DNA from: Serilophus lunatus
Taxonomy: Eukaryota; Chordata; Aves; Passeriformes; Eurylaimidae
DNA length: 64,000 nucleotides
Assembly: GCA_013399895.1 (NCBI GenBank)
Contig: VXBA01002163.1
Coordinates: forward strand, 3,172-67,171
Reading direction: 5' to 3'
Below the pieces are notes generated by a model. That model saw only the letters and a list, made by a program, of their open reading frames with translations, was not told the origin of the DNA and searched no databases. Positions 58,601-64,000 of this stretch are shown here, piece by piece; position 1 is the first letter of the stretch, and each line of letters opens with the position of its first letter. The translations under genes and the position numbers were made by a program.

Positions 58601-61600
58601 AAAGGAAGACTCCTCCCCCATTTCAGACAGTTCACTACACAAAATCTTCCTGCTCAGGTTAAATTATTATTTGCTCTGTGCATATACTAAAACTGTACTA
58701 GTATTTTTGGCAAAAGCCAGTATTTGCCAGATATTTTAACAGGCGAGCTCCTCTTTCTTCACTGACTATGTCTTGAATGGCACTAGAAGCTTTCATGAAA
58801 TCTTATATGCTTATAAAATTTCACATGCTACAAGCATAGACAGATTCAAATAGAGTGACACACCCAAACTTTGGGTGATTTGCAGAATTTTCTGTAGTCT
58901 TGAATATACGATAATAAGCTTTATGTAAGACAATCTGTATGAGTCAGACTTCTCAAAACATAGCCATTGTGTGCAACTGCACCAGCATCATGCCTGATCT
59001 AATTCACGGTAAGGTTTGGCTCCTTAAACAGCGAGATCTTAGAGCCTTTGAGGACTATTATGAGAGAATTTGAGATTTATTGACCTTACCACCACAAAGT
59101 TCCTAATGCTATACAAACCAGACAGTTTGGTGCAACACTGTCCTTTTAATATGGATTTATTTATTAATGACAAACACAATTTTGTATGGCTTTTTTTTAA
59201 AAAAAATGCATATTACTTGATATCAAATAGTCTTGTTTACTACCACAGTGCATTCCTGCAATCCCTCCAATCTTATTTTCTGCAAAGAAAGATTAAAGAT
59301 ACTATAAAAGACAGCAATATGGAAAATAAGAAATAATTACATCATTGAACCAAAAGATCCAATTGGAAAAATGTTGCTTTTTACTTATTCCACACTGCCC
59401 CCACTGGCCTTTACCAAAAAAAAAAAAAAGCATCAAAGCCCCCTCAAATAAAATGTATTTCAGTGTAAGCTAGTTACAGCCATACCACACTCACAACAGC
59501 AGATATGCTACTTGAAACAATCCAATTATTTACAGCAATAATGTGAGCCATGTCATAACTAAAACTTCTTTTCTGACATATTCCTCTACTGATTAAGAAC
59601 TAGGAAATTCCCTTAAGTTGTATGAGATTTTAAGAGATGTAGAGAGGGACTGTGTCAAACACAGTCCTGTAGATTTTTCCTGTCTCAGTCTCTGGCTTAT
59701 GCACCATCTCCAACCCAGCAGAAGAAAAAGAACGCAACTGCACAAACACTTGTGTTGAAACCTAAGTTAAGAATAATGACTACTATAAGCTCCCGTGATG
59801 CAATTTACTGCTTTGCAATGTGGAAGTCTCATTTAGAAGCAAACACTGGTTTCTGTACTTCAGCCTGCATGATACTTACATGCATTTGTGTTTGTGCGTC
59901 AACAAGATTGAGGAGAGGGCTAGGATCTGGATTTATACACCCACACACTGAGTTCAATGGCTCATCCACGTTCACGTAAAAAGTGAAAGATCTGTGTAAC
60001 TACGCACTGTATTCTGTCAGCTGAGCATTTGAAATATGGAGTCCATGTAACAACTTGGGAATATCTCAGTATTAGCAGCCCAGAAATAAGAAGATACTCA
60101 TATTCAGGAATGAGCGCCTACTTAAACAAGAAATGTTTGTTTTACCTTCAACACAATCAGTAGGGAGGTTTATGATTTTCCTTTTGATTTTGGAAAAACT
60201 TTCCCAGCTTTGAATATTAGGCAGATTTATTTCTCTCCCTTCCTTGCTTCTCAGTGCCATCTAATCTAGATATTACTGATAATCATTGGTGTAGTCAGCT
60301 ACCTTGCACTTTTATCAAGTTATTCAGTGCTCATCTGCAGCCAGGCTATTTCTTAGTGTTAGAAACACTAACCTGATACAAAAGCACTGGGCATTTTTGC
60401 AAAGAACTCACATTAAATGCATCCGAAAAGTTGCAGTAAGTTTGGGCAAAGTTGCAGGAATTTGCCCGTAACACAAGCACAGACCTCAAAGATAGACAAC
60501 TCCTATGTTACCATGTCAAAATAGACACTTTTTCTGGATCTCCCCAGTTTTCTTTAGTTCAGTGAATTAGTATGAAATCAATAAATACTAATTTCTCACA
60601 ACCCAGCAAAGGTAAGAATTTGGTTTATATTCAAGGAGGTTATAAAGCCATTTAAGCCTTTCACATAACATTACTGTAATGAGTAATTTTGAGCAGCAGA
60701 TTTTCAGGTTTCTTAATCTTTCTCCTCCCCCTTCAGCACTTATCTTGTTCTGTTTTCTTTTCTTTTGTTTTCTTTCAGAAACTTCCAGATTTTAAACTAC
60801 TTTTAACATACACAGTTTACTATTAATTTCTCTCTCACTATTTTGCATTTTACTCTTCCTAGAAGACCTTGCTGTCAAAATGCTGACAAGCTGTCAAAAT
60901 ACATCTTTTAGACTTCTACCCTTCCTCCTGCTGTACTGTCCTGCGTCCTTTGCACTCAAGGTCTACTTGCATGGGAACTCCAAACTATGTGAATTTGGAC
61001 ATTAAATTAAGCACCAAGAGCCACATTTTTAGTGCAATTGCAATCACAAAACATGCATTAGAATGACAAAATCATTACCATGGCAAAATTTTAGTCTCAC
61101 CGACTGCAAATGTCAGAAGTAATTACACTGGACAATTTTAATTATTCCACATTTTCCCTCCAGCAAGAGTAGGAAAACGATGGTTATACCAAATAATACT
61201 GAAACAATTCAGAGAATTTAACTAACTGAAAATTGGCAAGTTTTTGAGCATGGCCACTGTTAAAATACTGATGCACATACAACATGACGATAATATATTC
61301 AGTATTACAAATATTTAATGTTGCAGTATTCACTTTGGAAAATGGCCATGTTCTGCATTTTAAAGTAGCTTTTTATGTAGATATAATAACTTTTTATCCT
61401 AGCATTATATATGTCAACTCCCACAGATTAGGAGAATATACTCTTGATAGTGAATTCTTAAATATACAATGCACATTGTCTGTGCATATGACAAAGATTG
61501 TATTCTACACTACATTTCTAAAGTCGTTGACAATACTTTAGAAGGATAAAATACAATGTTCAGTTGGGGGCCAAAGAAAACCAAACTGTCCTTTATTATT

Positions 61601-64000
61601 CACCAAGAAAAGTTCAGCTACAGAATTACAGAACTGTATTTTACAGAATAAAAATGACCTTAGTAACCCGAAGCATAGCACTTGTCTGAAAACAGGAATG
61701 GTTGAAAACTAACAAGCATACTCCCAGTCTACAAGCTCTTTTATGAAAGGTCAAAATACAAGGTCATCTTCAGTGGGGAGTGCCTAAATAAGAAACCCTA
61801 TCTAAACACATGTAAAGCTGTCAGCAAGTTCACTGGAGGACTTTAGGATTTTAGTTCTGAATTTTCTTCCACTTTAGCTCCTTAGCAAAATTCATCTGAC
61901 ATTCACGGCCTCAGCGGCTCAGCACAACCCAAAACCAGTCTTCAGCTGTAGGAGAAAAAAACATAGCTATCTGACAGACATCTACTCTTTCACCATCCTC
62001 AAGAGGTGAATGCTACATGTGGAACAGACATTTTACTTATTCACAGATTTGTTGCACCTACTGTACATGACCAGCAAGCCTCCTCTATAACCTACGCTAG
62101 TCCAGACATGCACAATGTGGCTTTCAATGCTTATTGCACTCTCATTCCTCATCTACCATGTCTGTGGGGACCTGTAAGACTGTCGTGCTTGGACCCCAAG
62201 AGGAGCAAGTCAGACCTTGTATCCCACCCAAGAAGACCAGTAGGTAAAGGTGCTAAATGACACACCACCCCCCATATAGTTTCAGGGCATCCAGCTGGAA
62301 GAGCTGGCTGCCACGTAGGTTAAAAAAGTCTTCTGTATACAAATAAGCTACCCAAGGGGAAGTTTTCTGCATAAAATTTAATGCTTGTCTCTCATTCATG
62401 GCAAGGAAGTTGAGAATCTGGGACAATGAATTCAAAAATGGATGTGTCCAGCCTTGTTCTACATACGAGGTCTAAACACCATGGTTAGTCTGCACCTAAC
62501 CTACTGGCAGAAGGCTCTTTCACTTTTTCATTTGCCCCCGGACTCCTCAAATCAATTAAAAGTATTCATGGTGTTTTGTTTGGTTTAGTGTTTATTTCTC
62601 ATAGCTGCCAGATCTCCCATTATATGAATTACAATGGCTGGAGTGGAGTTTATTAAGTGTCTCAAAAGAGCTGTTCTTCCAAAGGTAAGGAAAACCATGT
62701 CTGTTCAATTTTTAATGATAATCTTATTTAGACAATAAAGCTACCAGAGAAATGCTATTTGGAATATGCAAGTGTCAAAAATAAGTTACAAACTGGCAAA
62801 ACCAACACATGGCCACAACGTTCTGAAAACAGAACATTAGCAGTAAGAACCCCGAGAAATTCAAGATGTATCTTCACACAATGTTTCACAAGGTTTGACA
62901 GCTTGATTACCATTCTCAGCAGTGGCTTTGTAACCTGTGAGGCTGAGAGCTGCATAGTTAAAATTCACAAAAATTCCTGTGGCAATTTGGCAACTGTCAC
63001 TTTTTTTTCTGAAGAGTTAGGCATCTGTATGTACCAGAAAGCTTTATGCAAGTATGCAAAAAGGTGCACAGTGGGTGCTTAAGTCCTTTGAGAATTTTGT
63101 GGCTACACCTCTATGGACATTAGGAGCCTACCCTCACAATCTCTTAGCATAAGACTAAAAAGCAACATATATATCTGGTTTTACAAAATTAGCATTAAAC
63201 TGTAAATGACTGGAACAGATATTTGAGCAGTAAGTAATCTCTATCACGGAAACAAACAAGATTTGAACCAGCTTCCTTTCCTATTACATCCTCTACATTC
63301 CCCAGAACAGCTACTTCAAACATGCTTACAATGAGCAGGCATGAAATCTGTGCATCAAGAGCAGAAAAGAATAGTTTGATTTATTTATTTCTGTAATAGA
63401 ATCAGCACTCAACAACCACTGTTGGTGCCAGAAATTGTGTGATACTGCCACTTCAAACATAACTAAAAACTTAAGTAAACAATAGTTCAATTCAACAAAA
63501 GGATATTACTTGAAAAATTAAAAACTTATGTGATCTAATACTGAAAGGTGCTCACCAACACCCCTTAGAGGCACTGAGCAAGCTCATGTGCCACAGTATT
63601 AGGTCCCAGAAACAACTCCCCTCTACCATTAGGTATCGTTATGGTACAAGATAGGGTCATTTATTGTTTTAATTACTCGTAACTCTTCTTTTTTCTTCTT
63701 TTCCTCCTGTAGTATTTGTCTGTGTTCCACTTTGTGAGAGTTTTTTACATAGATGCAGTATGGATAAGTATCTAAAAATATTTTCAGAAAATTTTTCAGA
63801 TAAAAAAGCCTGTATTTCAGCTTGTTTGTACACTTTTCACACTTTCCACAAATATTTTAGTGAAACCAAATAAATTATTAACTTCCATAAACAACTGATT
63901 TTCAAGAAATTTGAAAGGACATTAAGGAATTTTGAATTTATGAATACTTATCATAGAAAGTCACTTGATAGAATACCCTTCATTGCTTACAAAACAAAAA
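58601..64000. other. AT-rich stretch, no feature recognised
   Basis: ORFs up to 107 codons (62759-63082 +) have no recognised domain. A poly(A) run of 14 lies at 59416-59429. No transposon, RNA gene or exon is identified. Confidence 0.45.

Noticed and set aside
1..64000. CRISPR arrays, bacterial operons, phage or plasmid genes
   Set aside because: No spaced palindromic repeats or dense long ORFs; all recognisable elements are avian retroelements and simple repeats.

Overview
The window is bird nuclear DNA, most likely from a passerine. It holds at least eight CR1 LINE copies with the typical short 3' repeats of the ATTCTGTG type, avian ERV long terminal repeats, and a tRNA-Ile-like SINE with a CR1-like tail, as in the TguSINE1 family. 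There are no operons, ribosome binding sites or bacterial genes. Outside the repeats the sequence is AT-rich and full of stops in all frames. I see no host protein-coding gene that I can support, so I read the window as intergenic or deep intronic.

Layout. 1-66 is a CT-rich simple repeat running in from the left. 1605-4450 is a nested transposon cluster: a CR1 ORF2 split by a solo LTR, then directly a decayed ERVL-type provirus end (integrase remnant, purine tract, start of its 3' LTR). A CR1 tail lies near 10.3-10.6 kb, a probable antisense LTR near 14.2-14.8 kb, an antisense CR1 at 15.1-15.66 kb, and an antisense ERVL-type LTR of the same family as the 4.35 kb one at 16.34-16.79 kb. A GC- and CpG-rich solo LTR (18067-19110) has intact ends and a 5-bp target duplication. 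19.76-22.25 kb has two more CR1s, the second carrying a mutated reverse transcriptase. 22.39-23.04 kb is a long, perfect polypyrimidine pentamer array ending at an ambiguous base. The SINE is at 23.64-23.78 kb. CR1 pieces follow at 24.5, 31.0, 47.2 and 52.5 kb. Two sense copies of the LTR that splits the first CR1 are at 28.28 and 51.59 kb. Possible ancient or unclassified pieces are a MIR-like segment at 55.1 kb and an LTR-like segment at 58.3-58.6 kb.

The rest (4.5-10.3, 10.6-14.2, 24.8-28.3, 28.7-31.0, 31.5-47.2, 47.2-51.6, 53-64 kb) is single-copy-looking AT-rich DNA, with only short simple repeats, hairpins and unsupported ORFs. None of the transposon proteins is intact. The history that can be read is of successive insertions: an ERVL remnant next to a CR1, a later LTR insertion into that CR1, and a comparatively young CpG-rich LTR at 18 kb. 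I did not find a convincing new biological system.
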